Origin: Ralstonia sp. SET104 | GTDB taxonomy: Bacteria > Pseudomonadota > Gammaproteobacteria > Burkholderiales > Burkholderiaceae | Length of the DNA stretch: 64,000 nt | Direction: 5' to 3' | NCBI RefSeq assembly: GCF_003851545.1 | Contig: NZ_BHVX01000017.1 | Span: 30,726 to 94,725, forward strand | Shown here: one piece after another, positions 53,863 to 63,300 of the stretch | Layout: each line of letters opens with the position of its first letter | Position numbering within the stretch: the first letter of the stretch is position 1 | Translations under genes and position numbers: made by a program | The notes under the pieces: generated by a model | Told to the model about the DNA's origin: nothing | The model's input: only the letters and a program-made list of their open reading frames with translations | Database searches by the model: none

Positions 53863-54218
53863 CGGCGCCTCCACTATCTCGGAATCGCCGCGCAAAAACT
53901 GGCTCATGAAGCGAAGAAACTGCTCGCTTTCAACCTGCCAGATTGGCTGGCCCACCCCTTGGTCGTCATTCTCCCGTCCGCAATCGCTTCGTTTCCTGCC
54001 TGGCAAGGTGCGTGATTGGTGTTGCCTTTTGAAGGGCTGGAGGTCGCGATTCTCGGATGGGCATTGCTGTACTATGCCCGCCACGCCTCCGATTACGGGC
54101 ACGTCTGGCTGGAAGATGTGGCGTGCTCGTGATCCAGCAGGTGAGCGCCAGACGGCGCAAGCTTGCGGACGAGCTTTCCCGGTGTTTGGGACACGGGCAA
54201 CCAACCCAGGTCTCATGA
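53863..54218 (+). pseudogene. Decayed DUF2244-family gene
   Basis: Fragments of a DUF2244 membrane protein lie in different frames: WLMKRRNCSLS near 53900 (family N-terminus), FPAWQGA*LVLPFEGLEV with an in-frame TGA where Trp is expected, then ILGWALLYYARHASDYGH, then a frame change to VLVIQQVSARRR near 54123 and the end at 54218. At least two frameshifts and one stop are needed. DUF2244 genes often precede coxB in Burkholderiaceae, so an intact ancestor here is likely. Transcription to coxB can still pass. Confidence 0.75.
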
Positions 54219-54265
54219 GCCGCGCACCGGGGCAGAGTGGAATCTGTCAATTGGGTAGATAAAAA

Positions 54266-55522
54266 ATGAAAATGTTGAATAAGACATTGGCAAGTTTGCT
54301 GGCGGCAGGTTCTCTCCTCGCCCTCAGTCAAACGGCCCTGGCAGTGGAAGACATGCCGGGCGGCCCCGCAGTGCGGCAGCTCAATCTCGCGCCCCCGGTC
54401 ACCAAGATCGCCGCCGAGATCCATTGGCTGCACTGGATGATGCTGATCATCTGTATCGTGATCTTCATCGGTGTATTCGGGGTGATGTTCTACTCCATTT
54501 TCAAGCACCGTAAGTCGGTCGGCCACAAGCCGGCGACGTTCCACGAAAGCACCACGGTCGAAATCATCTGGACCATCGTGCCGTTCCTGATCGTGATCGG
54601 GATGGCGCTGCCGGCCACGCGTGCCGTGGTCGCGATGAAGGACACCACCAATTCTGACCTCACCATCAAGGCCACCGGCTACCAGTGGAAGTGGGGTTAC
54701 GACTACCTGAAGGGCGAAGGCGAGGGCATCTCGTTCCTTTCCACGCTCACCACCCCGCGCGACCAGATCAACAACCAGGCGCCCAAGAGCAACACGTACC
54801 TGGTCGAGGTCGACAACGAGCTGGTCGTGCCGGTCAATCGCAAGGTGCGCATCGTCACTACCGCCAACGACGTGATCCACTCGTGGATGATCCCGGCGTT
54901 TGGCGTGAAGCAGGATGCGATTCCGGGCTTCGTGCGCGACGCGTGGTTCAAGGCTGAGAAGGTTGGCGTGTATCGCGGCCAGTGCGCTGAACTGTGCGGC
55001 AAGGAACACGCCTTCATGCCGATCGTCGTGCGCGTGGTCTCGCAAGACGACTACACCAAGTGGGTCGACGGCAAGAAGAAGGAGTTGGCTGCCAAGGCCG
55101 ATGATCCGAATAAGACGTACACGCTGGAAGAACTCAAGTCGCGCGGCGAGAAGGTCTACACCGCCAACTGCGCGGTCTGCCACCAGCCCAACGGCAAAGG
55201 CGGCGGCCCGTTCCCGGCGCTCGATGGCTCGAAGATCGCCAATGGCCCGCTGGCCGACCATGTTGGCATCGTGCTGCACGGCAAGGGCGCAATGCCGCCG
55301 TGGGCTTCGGCACTGAATGATGTCGAAATCGCTTCCGTTATCACTTACGAGCGCAACCACTGGGGCAACCATACCGGTGACCTGCTGCAGCCGACGCAAG
55401 TGAAGGATGCGCGCGGCGGCAAGATGCCTGAAGGCGGCGGCGCCAAGACCGCTGCAACTGAATCCGCCGGTAAGGTGGCGTCCCAACAAGTGACTGCGGC
55501 CCAAGACCGCAGCGCTGGCTGA
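54266..55522 (+). CDS. coxB: Cytochrome c oxidase subunit II with fused cytochrome c domain
   Basis: 418 residues. Signal peptide (to about residue 27), two membrane helices, the cupredoxin domain with binuclear CuA ligands in YRGQCAELCGKEHAFM, then a C-terminal class I cytochrome c domain with a haem motif CAVCH near residues 302-306. The fused haem domain marks a caa3-type oxidase. First intact gene of the cox operon, followed by coxA. Confidence 0.95.
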   Translation: MKMLNKTLASLLAAGSLLALSQTALAVEDMPGGPAVRQLNLAPPVTKIAAEIHWLHWMMLIICIVIFIGVFGVMFYSIFKHRKSVGHKPATFHESTTVEIIWTIVPFLIVIGMALPATRAVVAMKDTTNSDLTIKATGYQWKWGYDYLKGEGEGISFLSTLTTPRDQINNQAPKSNTYLVEVDNELVVPVNRKVRIVTTANDVIHSWMIPAFGVKQDAIPGFVRDAWFKAEKVGVYRGQCAELCGKEHAFMPIVVRVVSQDDYTKWVDGKKKELAAKADDPNKTYTLEELKSRGEKVYTANCAVCHQPNGKGGGPFPALDGSKIANGPLADHVGIVLHGKGAMPPWASALNDVEIASVITYERNHWGNHTGDLLQPTQVKDARGGKMPEGGGAKTAATESAGKVASQQVTAAQDRSAG

Positions 55523-55574
55523 TTGATCGTCTGCCGATCATCTGCGTAAGGAACCGAATCCAAGGAGTTCTTTG

Positions 55575-57179
55575 ATGAGCACCGCTGTTACGCACCCGCA
55601 AGATCACGCGCACGGTCATGGAGACGACCACGCGCACGACCATCCGCACGGCTGGCGCCGGTGGCTGTTTGCGACCAACCACAAGGACATCGGTACGCTG
55701 TACCTGCTGTTCTCGTTCATGATGCTGCTCTCGGGCGGCACGCTGGCCTTGCTGATCCGCCTTGAGCTGTTCCAGCCCGGCCTGCAGTTCTTCCATCCGG
55801 AACTGTTCAACCAGTTCACCACGCTGCACGGCCTGATCATGGTGTTCGGCGCGATCATGCCGGCGTTCGTGGGCTTCGCCAACTGGATGATCCCGTTGCA
55901 GGTGGGCGCCTCCGACATGGCGTTCGCGCGGATGAACAACTTCAGCTTCTGGCTGTTGCCGCCTGCAGCGCTGCTGCTGGTGGGCTCGTTCTTCGCGCCG
56001 GGCGGCGCCACGGCTGCGGGCTGGACGCTCTATGCACCGTTGTCGGTGCAGATGGGCCCGGGCATGGACATGGCGATCTTCGCGATCCACATCATGGGCG
56101 CCTCGTCGATCATGGGCGCGATCAACATCATCGTGACCATCCTGAACATGCGCGCTCCCGGTATGACGCTGATGAAGATGCCGATGTTCTGCTGGACGTG
56201 GCTGATCACGGCGTATCTGCTGATTGCGGTGATGCCGGTGCTGGCAGGCGCGATCACCATGGTGCTGACCGACCGCCACTTCGGCACGAGCTTTTTCTCG
56301 GCCGCCGGCGGCGGTGACCCGGTGATGTACCAGCACATCTTCTGGTTCTTCGGGCACCCGGAGGTGTACATCATGATCTTGCCGGCGTTCGGCATCGTCA
56401 GCCAGATCGTGCCGGCCTTCGCGCGCAAGCCGCTGTTCGGCTACAGCTCGATGGTGTACGCAACGGCCTCAATCGCCATCCTGTCGTTCATCGTGTGGGC
56501 GCACCACATGTTCACGACTGGCATGCCCGTCACCGGCCAGCTCTTCTTCATGTACGCGACGATGCTGATTGCAGTGCCGACCGGCGTGAAGATCTTTAAC
56601 TGGGTGGCCACGATGTGGCGCGGCTCGATGACGTTCGAGACGCCCATGTTGTTTGCGATCGGCTTCATCTTTGTGTTCACGGTGGGCGGCTTCACGGGCC
56701 TGATCCTGGCCGTGGCCCCGATCGACATCCAGCTGCAGGACACCTACTACGTGGTGGCGCACTTCCATTACGTGCTGGTGGCCGGTTCGCTGTTCGCGCT
56801 GTTCGCGGGCTTTTATTACTGGGGCCCCAAGTGGTCGGGCTACATGTACAGCGAGACGCGCGGCAAGATCCACTTCTGGGGTTCGATGATCACCTTCAAC
56901 CTCACGTTCTTCCCGATGCACTTCCTGGGGCTGGCCGGCATGCCGCGCCGCTATGCGGATTACCCGCAGCAGTTTGCCGACTTCAACGCAATCGCGTCGA
57001 TCGGTGCGCTGGGTTTCGGCCTGATGCAGGTGTATTTCTTCTTCTTCGTGGTGCTGCCCTCGTACCGCGGTGGCGAGAAGGCCGCCGACAAACCATGGGA
57101 TGGCGCGGAGGGCCTGGAGTGGACCGTGCCGTCGCCGGCGCCGTTCCACACCTTTGAAGAACCGCCGCACGTGAAGTAA
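55575..57179 (+). CDS. coxA: Cytochrome c oxidase subunit I
   Basis: 534 residues from the ATG at 55575 with AAGGAG upstream. Twelve membrane helices carrying haem a, haem a3 and CuB. A histidine-rich N-terminus ([14 protein letters not shown]) precedes the core. Ligand motifs are present: [18 protein letters not shown] (with the Tyr crosslink and CuB His), [12 protein letters not shown] and [16 protein letters not shown]. It couples oxygen reduction to proton pumping. Confidence 0.97.
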   Translation: MSTAVTHPQDHAHGHGDDHAHDHPHGWRRWLFATNHKDIGTLYLLFSFMMLLSGGTLALLIRLELFQPGLQFFHPELFNQFTTLHGLIMVFGAIMPAFVGFANWMIPLQVGASDMAFARMNNFSFWLLPPAALLLVGSFFAPGGATAAGWTLYAPLSVQMGPGMDMAIFAIHIMGASSIMGAINIIVTILNMRAPGMTLMKMPMFCWTWLITAYLLIAVMPVLAGAITMVLTDRHFGTSFFSAAGGGDPVMYQHIFWFFGHPEVYIMILPAFGIVSQIVPAFARKPLFGYSSMVYATASIAILSFIVWAHHMFTTGMPVTGQLFFMYATMLIAVPTGVKIFNWVATMWRGSMTFETPMLFAIGFIFVFTVGGFTGLILAVAPIDIQLQDTYYVVAHFHYVLVAGSLFALFAGFYYWGPKWSGYMYSETRGKIHFWGSMITFNLTFFPMHFLGLAGMPRRYADYPQQFADFNAIASIGALGFGLMQVYFFFFVVLPSYRGGEKAADKPWDGAEGLEWTVPSPAPFHTFEEPPHVK

Positions 57180-57231
57180 TGCAGGTTTCGCGGGGCTGGT
57201 CACTGCCGGCCCCGCGATCCTCCGGACAACG

Positions 57232-57363
57232 ATGTCGAACTCAGAAAAAAGCCCAACGCCCGAGCAACGCGCTGCCAACCGTCGCCTGGGTCTCATCCTT
57301 GGCACCGTCGCGTTGGTTTTTTTTCTGGGTGTGATTTTCAAGCGCGTGGTGTTCGGCGGCTAG
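57232..57363 (+). CDS. Cytochrome oxidase small assembly protein
   Basis: 43 residues, too short for most gene finders. It encodes a short charged N-terminus (MSNSEKSPTPEQRAANRR) and one membrane helix (LGLILGTVALVFFLGVIF), ending KRVVFGG. Betaproteobacterial cox operons carry such a gene between coxA and ctaG. Its place, membrane helix and the absence of a better start support it; it is likely an assembly factor of the oxidase. Confidence 0.75.
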   Translation: MSNSEKSPTPEQRAANRRLGLILGTVALVFFLGVIFKRVVFGG

Positions 57364-57412
57364 CCGGGCAAGCGACGCGCTGATCGCTGAACCGAGATTT
57401 CGCGAGACCCCT

Positions 57413-58021
57413 ATGAGCCAGACACCGGCGCAGCCGGACCCGACCCAAAACGACAAAGCCCTGGAGCGCGGCCTGAACCGTTCCATGCTTGCCAAGCTGG
57501 CCGTCGTGGTTGTGATCATGTTCGGCTTTGGCTACGCGATGGTGCCGCTGTACAAGAAGATCTGCGAGCTCACGAACATTAACGTGTTGAACACGCGTGA
57601 TGAAGATGGCGGCGCGCTGCGCAACTCGCAGGTCGACAAGACGCGCACGATCACGGTCGAGTTCGACTCGAACAGCCAAGGGCCGTTTCGCTTCCGCCCG
57701 GTCAAGAACAGCATGGATGTGCACCCCGGCGAGATCAACCAGATCGTCTACGAAGTGGTGAACAAGGAGGGGCGTACGGTGGAGGCGCAGGCCATCCCGA
57801 GTTACGCGCCCAAGCAGGCAACCGAGTTCTTCAAGAAGATCGAGTGTTTCTGTTTCAAGCAGCAGACGCTGACGGCCAATGAATCACGCGAGATGCCGGT
57901 GGTGTTTGTGATTGATCCGGATCTTCCCAAGGACGTGAAGACGATCACCTTGTCCTACACTTTCTTTGAAATCCACGCGCCGTCGGCCATTGCGCCGGCG
58001 ATGCCGGGCAAGGGAACGTGA
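57413..58021 (+). CDS. ctaG: Cytochrome c oxidase assembly protein Cox11
   Basis: 202 residues. One N-terminal membrane helix and a periplasmic copper-binding domain with the CFCF motif (KIECFCFKQQ) and PVVFVIDPDLP. It delivers copper to CuB of subunit I. The next gene starts 17 bases after its stop. Confidence 0.95.
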   Translation: MSQTPAQPDPTQNDKALERGLNRSMLAKLAVVVVIMFGFGYAMVPLYKKICELTNINVLNTRDEDGGALRNSQVDKTRTITVEFDSNSQGPFRFRPVKNSMDVHPGEINQIVYEVVNKEGRTVEAQAIPSYAPKQATEFFKKIECFCFKQQTLTANESREMPVVFVIDPDLPKDVKTITLSYTFFEIHAPSAIAPAMPGKGT

Positions 58022-58037
58022 AGGAGGAGGTAAAAAC

Positions 58038-58250
58038 GTGGACGAACTGAAAGAAGCGACCAAGCGGCGCGCATCATTCGCACAGACGATGAAGGCGGTG
58101 TTCTGGTCCTTCTTCGGTGTGCGCAAGGGGCGCGATCATGACCGTGACATGGCGCAGCTCAATCCCGTCCACGTGATCATTGCGGGCCTGCTGGCGACGG
58201 CGCTATTCATTCTTGTGCTGCTGCTGATTGTCCGTGCGGTTGTCAGTTGA
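58038..58250 (+). CDS. DUF2970-family small membrane protein
   Basis: 70 residues from a GTG at 58038, after GGAGGAGG. DUF2970: a cytoplasmic helix (FAQTMKAVFWSFFGVRKG) then a single membrane segment (VIIAGLLATALFILVLLLIV). Usually found in cox operons; function unknown. Confidence 0.85.
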   Translation: MDELKEATKRRASFAQTMKAVFWSFFGVRKGRDHDRDMAQLNPVHVIIAGLLATALFILVLLLIVRAVVS

Positions 58251-58330
58251 AGGTTGAGGAGACGGCTTGCGCAGCATGGGCCGGGCAACATCGAGTGGAT
58301 TCCTAAAAAAATAGAGCTGGAGAAAAAGAG

Positions 58331-59191
58331 ATGAGTGCGAATCGAGCGAACGCTCCGTACTACTTCGTGCCCGGGCCGTCGCGGCATCCGATTACGGCGA
58401 GCCTCGGCCTGCTGATCGTGCTGCTCAGCGCCGCTGCGTGGGTGAATGCGCAGCCGTGGGCGCCGTGGACGTTCCTGATCGGCCTGCTGTGGTTCCTGTT
58501 CGTGCTGCGCGCATGGTTTGCCGACGCCATCTCCGAATCCGAGACCGGCAAGTATGGCGACCGCGTGGATGCCTCGTTCCGCTGGTCGATGAGCTGGTTC
58601 ATCTTCTCGGAAGTGATGTTCTTCGCGGCATTCTTCGGCGCGCTGTTCTATGCCCGCACCATCGCCATGCCGTGGCTGGGGGATCTGAACAACAAGCTGC
58701 TGTGGCCCGATTTCAACGCGCTGTGGCCGAACGCCGGCCCGGCCGGCACGGTGTCACCGTTCACGACGATGGGCCCGTGGCCGATCCCGACCATCAACAC
58801 GGCGCTGCTGCTGACCTCCGGTGTGACGCTCACCTGGGCACACCATGCGCTGCGTGAAGGCAAGCGCGCGCAGGTCATCCAGGGCCTGCTGCTGACGATC
58901 CTCCTGGGCTTCACGTTCATGGGTTTCCAGGCGTTCGAATACATTCACGCCTATCACGAACTGAACCTGAAGCTGACCTCGGGTATCTATGGCTCAACGT
59001 TCTTCTTGCTGACGGGCTTCCACGGCTTTCACGTGACGATGGGCGCGATCATGCTGTCGGTGGTGCTGGGCCGCGTGATCAAGGGCCACTTCACGCCGGA
59101 GCATCATTTCGCGTTTGAAGGCGCCGCCTGGTACTGGCACTTTGTGGATGTGGTGTGGCTGGGCCTGTACGTCGTGGTGTACTGGCTGTAA
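58331..59191 (+). CDS. coxC: Cytochrome c oxidase subunit III
   Basis: 286 residues, seven membrane helices, no metal sites. Typical features are FIFSEVMFFAAFFGALF, GFHGFHVTMGAIML and AAWYWHFVDVVWLGLYVVVY. It stabilises subunit I. A terminator lies about 140 bases after the stop. Confidence 0.96.
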   Translation: MSANRANAPYYFVPGPSRHPITASLGLLIVLLSAAAWVNAQPWAPWTFLIGLLWFLFVLRAWFADAISESETGKYGDRVDASFRWSMSWFIFSEVMFFAAFFGALFYARTIAMPWLGDLNNKLLWPDFNALWPNAGPAGTVSPFTTMGPWPIPTINTALLLTSGVTLTWAHHALREGKRAQVIQGLLLTILLGFTFMGFQAFEYIHAYHELNLKLTSGIYGSTFFLLTGFHGFHVTMGAIMLSVVLGRVIKGHFTPEHHFAFEGAAWYWHFVDVVWLGLYVVVYWL

Positions 59192-59323
59192 AACCGGCCC
59201 AAGATCCGGCTGCGCGGCCCGATCTTGGTTCTGTAATGCTTGCCGTACACCTGTAAGGCTGGCTTCTCAAACCAACCTCGAGCCGCTCACCACGGATCGT
59301 GAACCGGTTTCAGGTAAAGAAAG

Positions 59324-59365
59324 AAATGCCGCAGACGGGATACCGCTGCGGCGTTTTCGTTTTTC
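59324..59365. terminator. Terminator between coxC and the DUF2909 gene
   Basis: Stem GCCGCAG/CTGCGGC with an 11-base loop followed by GTTTTCGTTTTT. It serves coxC and may also stop the convergent DUF2909 gene. Confidence 0.7.
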
Positions 59366-59386
59366 TGATGCCGGTGATGTGCGCGA

Positions 59387-59596
59387 CTATTGGCCGAAGC
59401 GGATGCCTGTACTGTGAATCCACCCCAGCCGGTTCGCGACCAGGATGAAGATGAACAGCGCAATCGAAAAGCCGACGCGGAACATCAAGGAGCGGACGGT
59501 GCGGTTGCTGTGTCCCTTGTCACGCATCAGGAAGAACAGCGCGGAGGCAAGGCTGCCGAGGATCAGCAGAAACGCAATGGCAACGACGATGCGCAT
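59387..59596 (-). CDS. Twin-transmembrane DUF2909-like protein
   Basis: 69 residues from the ATG at 59596; an in-frame ATG at 59617 adds seven residues. Two membrane helices (RIVVAIAFLLILGSLASALF and GFSIALFIFILVANRLGW) joined by a basic loop. DUF2909-type proteins accompany oxidase assembly genes and are of unknown role. It is on the opposite strand to the cox genes on both sides. Confidence 0.78.
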   Translation of the reverse strand: MRIVVAIAFLLILGSLASALFFLMRDKGHSNRTVRSLMFRVGFSIALFIFILVANRLGWIHSTGIRFGQ

Positions 59597-59665
59597 GGAG
59601 GGCTGCGGGTTGGGCAATGAAGGGTTGGAAATGCGTGCCGAGCATTATCTCACCGAGGCTGCGCA

Positions 59666-60445
59666 ATGACCGTGCGTGTGCCGATGCGCCAGTGGTTCGC
59701 GCCGGTGCCGATGTTGGCAGGTGTGGCGCTGATCGCGCTCACGTGCTCGTTGGGGCGCTGGCAGCTTTCGCGTGCGCATGAGCGCATTGAACGGCAGGCG
59801 CGCATCGTGGCGCTGGAGAACGCGCCCGCCCAGCGCATCACCGCACAGCCGGTGATGGCAGATTCGGTGATGTACCGGCCAGTGCTGCTGCGGGGCACGT
59901 TCGATGTGGCGCACACGGTGCTGCTGGAGAATCGCCCGCATGTCACGAACGGAATCTCCCAACCCGGTTTCGAGGTGCTGATCCCGCTGATACTGGAAGG
60001 GGCGGGCGGACGTGCTGCGCTGGTCAACAGGGGCTGGCTGCCGCGCGATCCGGTGGACCGCACGCGCATCGCGCCATACACCACCCCCGCTGGAGAAGTG
60101 CAGGTTGAAGGGATGGCGGTGCCACACGCGAGCCGCGTCTTCAGTCTGGGTCGAAAGGAGGGCGCAGATGATGTCGGCCAGCGACTTAGGCAGAATATCG
60201 ACCTCGACGCGTTCTCGCGCGAAATCGGCGTGCCGCTCCAACCGTTCGTGGTCGAGCAGCAATCTGATGCGCAGGACGGCCTGGCGCGCGATTGGCCGCG
60301 CGCAGACTTGGGCGCCGACCGCAACTACGGCTACGCATTCCAGTGGTTTGCGATGGCGGCGGCAGTGCTTGGGCTGATGGTCGTTTATGGTGTGCGGCGC
60401 TATCGTCACTTGAGCCGCTTGACAGGCACGTCTGGGCCCGCTTGA
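59666..60445 (+). CDS. SURF1-family oxidase assembly protein
   Basis: 259 residues. Two membrane helices, one at each end (FAPVPMLAGVALIALTCSLG and FAMAAAVLGLMVVYGVRRY), bracket a periplasmic loop with the family signature LVNRGWLPRDPVDR. SURF1 proteins aid haem a insertion into subunit I. First gene after the terminator in the second half of the operon. Confidence 0.9.
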   Translation: MTVRVPMRQWFAPVPMLAGVALIALTCSLGRWQLSRAHERIERQARIVALENAPAQRITAQPVMADSVMYRPVLLRGTFDVAHTVLLENRPHVTNGISQPGFEVLIPLILEGAGGRAALVNRGWLPRDPVDRTRIAPYTTPAGEVQVEGMAVPHASRVFSLGRKEGADDVGQRLRQNIDLDAFSREIGVPLQPFVVEQQSDAQDGLARDWPRADLGADRNYGYAFQWFAMAAAVLGLMVVYGVRRYRHLSRLTGTSGPA

Positions 60446-60497
60446 ACACGAACTCGCATTGCGGCTTAGTGCCGCAGCTGAATGTATTGGAAATCAC

Positions 60498-61163
60498 ATG
60501 GTGAATCAGGAATCCGCACCTCCTACGTCCGATAGGCCCGGCACACTGGAGGCGTCCGAAGACCCGCGCATCGACGCACGCACGCGCCGGGGTCGCTTGA
60601 TGATGCTGTTCCTGCTGCTGGTGTGCGCCTCGCCGGTGATCGCGTCGTACCTTGCGTACTATGTCTTCACGCCGGCTGGCGGCAAGGCGGCATATGGCGC
60701 GCTGGTCGATCCGCAGCGCCCCATCCCGACCAGCTTGATGGTGCAGGACGAGCACGGCGCTGAAGTGCCGCTGGCCAGCCTCAAGGGCAAATGGCTGATG
60801 GTTTCGGTGGACGGCAGCGCCTGCGACGACAACTGCGCGCGCAAGCTCTTCACCATGCGCCAGCTGCGTATCGGTCAGGGCCCGGACCGCGACCGCATCG
60901 TCCCATTGTGGCTTGTGACCGATCGCGGTGAAATCGACCCGCGCCTGATCAAGGCCTACAACGACGACTACGGCGCCGTGCGTTTCCTGCGCGCGGCCGA
61001 TCTGCCGAGGAACTGGCTGGGCGATGGCAAGACGCCGCCCGCCGACCACCTCTTCCTGATCGACCCGCTCGGCAACCTGATGATGCAGTTCCCGAAAGAC
61101 CCGGACCCGAAGAAGGTGCGCGCTGACATGACGCGGCTGCTGAAGTATTCGCGCATCGGATAG
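60498..61163 (+). CDS. Sco-like membrane-anchored thioredoxin-fold protein
   Basis: 221 residues from the ATG at 60498. A membrane helix (LMMLFLLLVCASPVIASYLA) is followed by a thioredoxin-like domain. Two cysteines in ACDDNCARK are spaced as the CxxxC copper site of Sco proteins; the expected third ligand His is found as DHLFLIDPLGN, four residues closer to the LID segment than in the true Sco protein at 63301. It may be a diverged copper chaperone or a redox partner for the oxidase. Confidence 0.8.
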   Translation: MVNQESAPPTSDRPGTLEASEDPRIDARTRRGRLMMLFLLLVCASPVIASYLAYYVFTPAGGKAAYGALVDPQRPIPTSLMVQDEHGAEVPLASLKGKWLMVSVDGSACDDNCARKLFTMRQLRIGQGPDRDRIVPLWLVTDRGEIDPRLIKAYNDDYGAVRFLRAADLPRNWLGDGKTPPADHLFLIDPLGNLMMQFPKDPDPKKVRADMTRLLKYSRIG

Positions 61164-61166
61164 GCC

Positions 61167-62258
61167 ATGCTGCTGCAACTCGCTTCCATTGGCATCCTGA
61201 TCGCGCTGATTCCGCTGTGCTACGTGCTGGTCAAAGGGGATCGCAACAAATACCGCAAACTGGTGTGGATCACGGCATTCCTGACGCTGGACCTGATCAT
61301 GTTCGGCAGCTTCACGCGCCTGACCGACTCGGGCCTCGGTTGTCCGGACTGGCCTGGCTGCTATGGCACGTCCAACCCGTTCCACGCAAGCGATGACATC
61401 CACGCCGCGCAGGCCGCCATGCCAAACGGCCCGGTCACGTGGATGAAGGCCTGGATCGAGATGACGCACCGTTATTTCGCGCTCGCGCTGGGCGTGCTGA
61501 TCATCACGCTGGTGGTGTTGGCGTGGGTCAAGCGCCGCGAGCTCAAGCAATCACCGTGGTATGCGACGGCGGTGCTGGCGCTGGTGTGCGTGCAGGGCGC
61601 ATTCGGCGCGTGGACGGTCACGCTCAAGCTCCAGCCGGCCATTGTGGTGACGCACCTGCTGCTCGGCATGTCGCTGCTGGCATCGTTGATCTGGCTGGGC
61701 AGCAAGAACGACGTGCCGCGCGTGGTTGATGAGCGTGGCGCGTCGCTGCGCTTGCCAGCGGCCATCGGCCTGGTGCTGCTCGTCGTGCAGATTGCGCTGG
61801 GAGGCTGGGTCAGCACCAACTACGCGGTGCTAGCCTGTACTGATTTCCCGCTGTGCAATGGTCAGTGGGTCCCACCGATGGATTTCGCGCACGGCTTCAC
61901 GTTTTGGCGCCAGCTTGGCAAGACCGCCGGCGGCGATTTCATCTCGCACGACGCGCTTGTCGCCATCCACTGGACGCATCGCGTGTTTGCGGTACTCGTG
62001 CTGAGCTATCTGGCATGGGTGGGCGTGCGTGCCCGGCGTGTGGCTGGCATTGGCCGTGTCGGGACTGTCCTGCTTGTCTTGCTGGCTGTGCAGCTTTCGA
62101 CCGGCTTGTCGAATATCGTGCTGGGATGGCCATTGCTGGCTGCCGTGGCGCATAACGGCGGGGCAGCAGTGCTGCTGTTGCTGATGGTGCGTCTGCATTA
62201 CCTGATCGGGCTCGCGCAAGCGCGTGCGCCGATGCCTGTGGCGGCTGCCGTCGTTTGA
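61167..62258 (+). CDS. ctaA: Heme A synthase
   Basis: 363 residues, about eight membrane helices. Oxidises the C8 methyl of haem O to a formyl group. Conserved segments with haem-ligand His are TRLTDSGLGCPDWPGCYG, EMTHRYFAL, THLLLGMSLL and HWTHRVFAVLVL. It starts three bases after the Sco-like gene. Confidence 0.96.
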   Translation: MLLQLASIGILIALIPLCYVLVKGDRNKYRKLVWITAFLTLDLIMFGSFTRLTDSGLGCPDWPGCYGTSNPFHASDDIHAAQAAMPNGPVTWMKAWIEMTHRYFALALGVLIITLVVLAWVKRRELKQSPWYATAVLALVCVQGAFGAWTVTLKLQPAIVVTHLLLGMSLLASLIWLGSKNDVPRVVDERGASLRLPAAIGLVLLVVQIALGGWVSTNYAVLACTDFPLCNGQWVPPMDFAHGFTFWRQLGKTAGGDFISHDALVAIHWTHRVFAVLVLSYLAWVGVRARRVAGIGRVGTVLLVLLAVQLSTGLSNIVLGWPLLAAVAHNGGAAVLLLLMVRLHYLIGLAQARAPMPVAAAVV

Positions 62259-62278
62259 ATGCCGTCTGACCGTTTTCT

Positions 62279-63220
62279 ATGAATACCGTGGCAACCCCAA
62301 CGACTTCCACTCAACTTCCTGGCTGGCGACACACCGCATCGCAATACGCAGCGCTGACCAAGCCTCGCGTCACGCAGCTCGCCGTGTTCTGCGCCGTGAT
62401 CGGCATGTTCCTGGCCACGCCGGGCATGGTGCCGTGGCCGGTGCTGATTGGTGGCGCGGTCGGTATCTGGCTGTTTGCCGGCGCGGCCTTCGCCATCAAC
62501 TGCCTGGTCGAGCGCAAGATTGACGCAATGATGCGCCGCACAGCTTGGCGCCCCTCGGCCAGCGGCGAGCTGGGCACGCGGCAGATCCTGCTGTTCTCCT
62601 TGGTGCTGGGCGGCGCGGGCATGTGGACGCTGCATGTCTTCGCCAACGATCTGACGATGTGGCTGACCTTCGCCACTTTCATCGGCTACGCGATCATCTA
62701 CACGCTGCTGCTCAAGCCGGCCACGCCGCAGAACATCGTGATCGGCGGCCTGTCGGGCGCGATGCCGCCCGCGCTGGGCTGGGCAGCCGTCGCCAACAGC
62801 GTGCCGGCCGAAGCGTGGATCCTCGTGCTGATCATCTTCACCTGGACGCCGCCCCATTTCTGGGCGCTCGCGCTGTACCGCCGCGCTGATTACGCCAAGA
62901 CCGGCCTGCCGATGCTGCCGATCACGCACGGCGAGAAATACACGCTGCTGCATATCCTGCTGTACACGCTCATCATGATCGCCGCGACCATCCTGCCCTT
63001 TGTGTACAGCATGAGCGGCTACATCTACTTGGCGACGGCGCTGGTGCTCGGCTTCGGCTTCCTCGCGTATGCGTGGCGCATGTACCGCAAGTACTCCGAC
63101 GCGCTGGCGCAGAAGACTTTCCGCTACTCGATCATCTATCTGTCGATCCTCTTTGCCGCGCTGCTGGTGGATCACTACTTCAAGTTCGGCCCCGCGCTCA
63201 CGCAAAGCGCGGCGCTGTGA
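62279..63220 (+). CDS. ctaB: Protoheme IX farnesyltransferase (heme O synthase)
   Basis: 313 residues, UbiA-family, about nine helices. It adds a farnesyl group to haem B, the step before ctaA. The Asp motif is [15 protein letters not shown] and the second is [20 protein letters not shown]. Also called cyoE. ctaA lies directly before it. Confidence 0.96.
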   Translation: MNTVATPTTSTQLPGWRHTASQYAALTKPRVTQLAVFCAVIGMFLATPGMVPWPVLIGGAVGIWLFAGAAFAINCLVERKIDAMMRRTAWRPSASGELGTRQILLFSLVLGGAGMWTLHVFANDLTMWLTFATFIGYAIIYTLLLKPATPQNIVIGGLSGAMPPALGWAAVANSVPAEAWILVLIIFTWTPPHFWALALYRRADYAKTGLPMLPITHGEKYTLLHILLYTLIMIAATILPFVYSMSGYIYLATALVLGFGFLAYAWRMYRKYSDALAQKTFRYSIIYLSILFAALLVDHYFKFGPALTQSAAL

Positions 63221-63300
63221 CGCACAAGGCCGCCGGCAAGCACGTGTGGTTGGCGCGCGGTTGGCGTTACCCTAGGCGGCCTGCTTTCAACACGACGACC

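Noticed and set aside
53629..54216. 195-codon minus-strand frame before coxB
   Set aside because: The plus strand here holds ordered DUF2244 fragments and the cox promoter; the minus frame shows no family or ribosome site.
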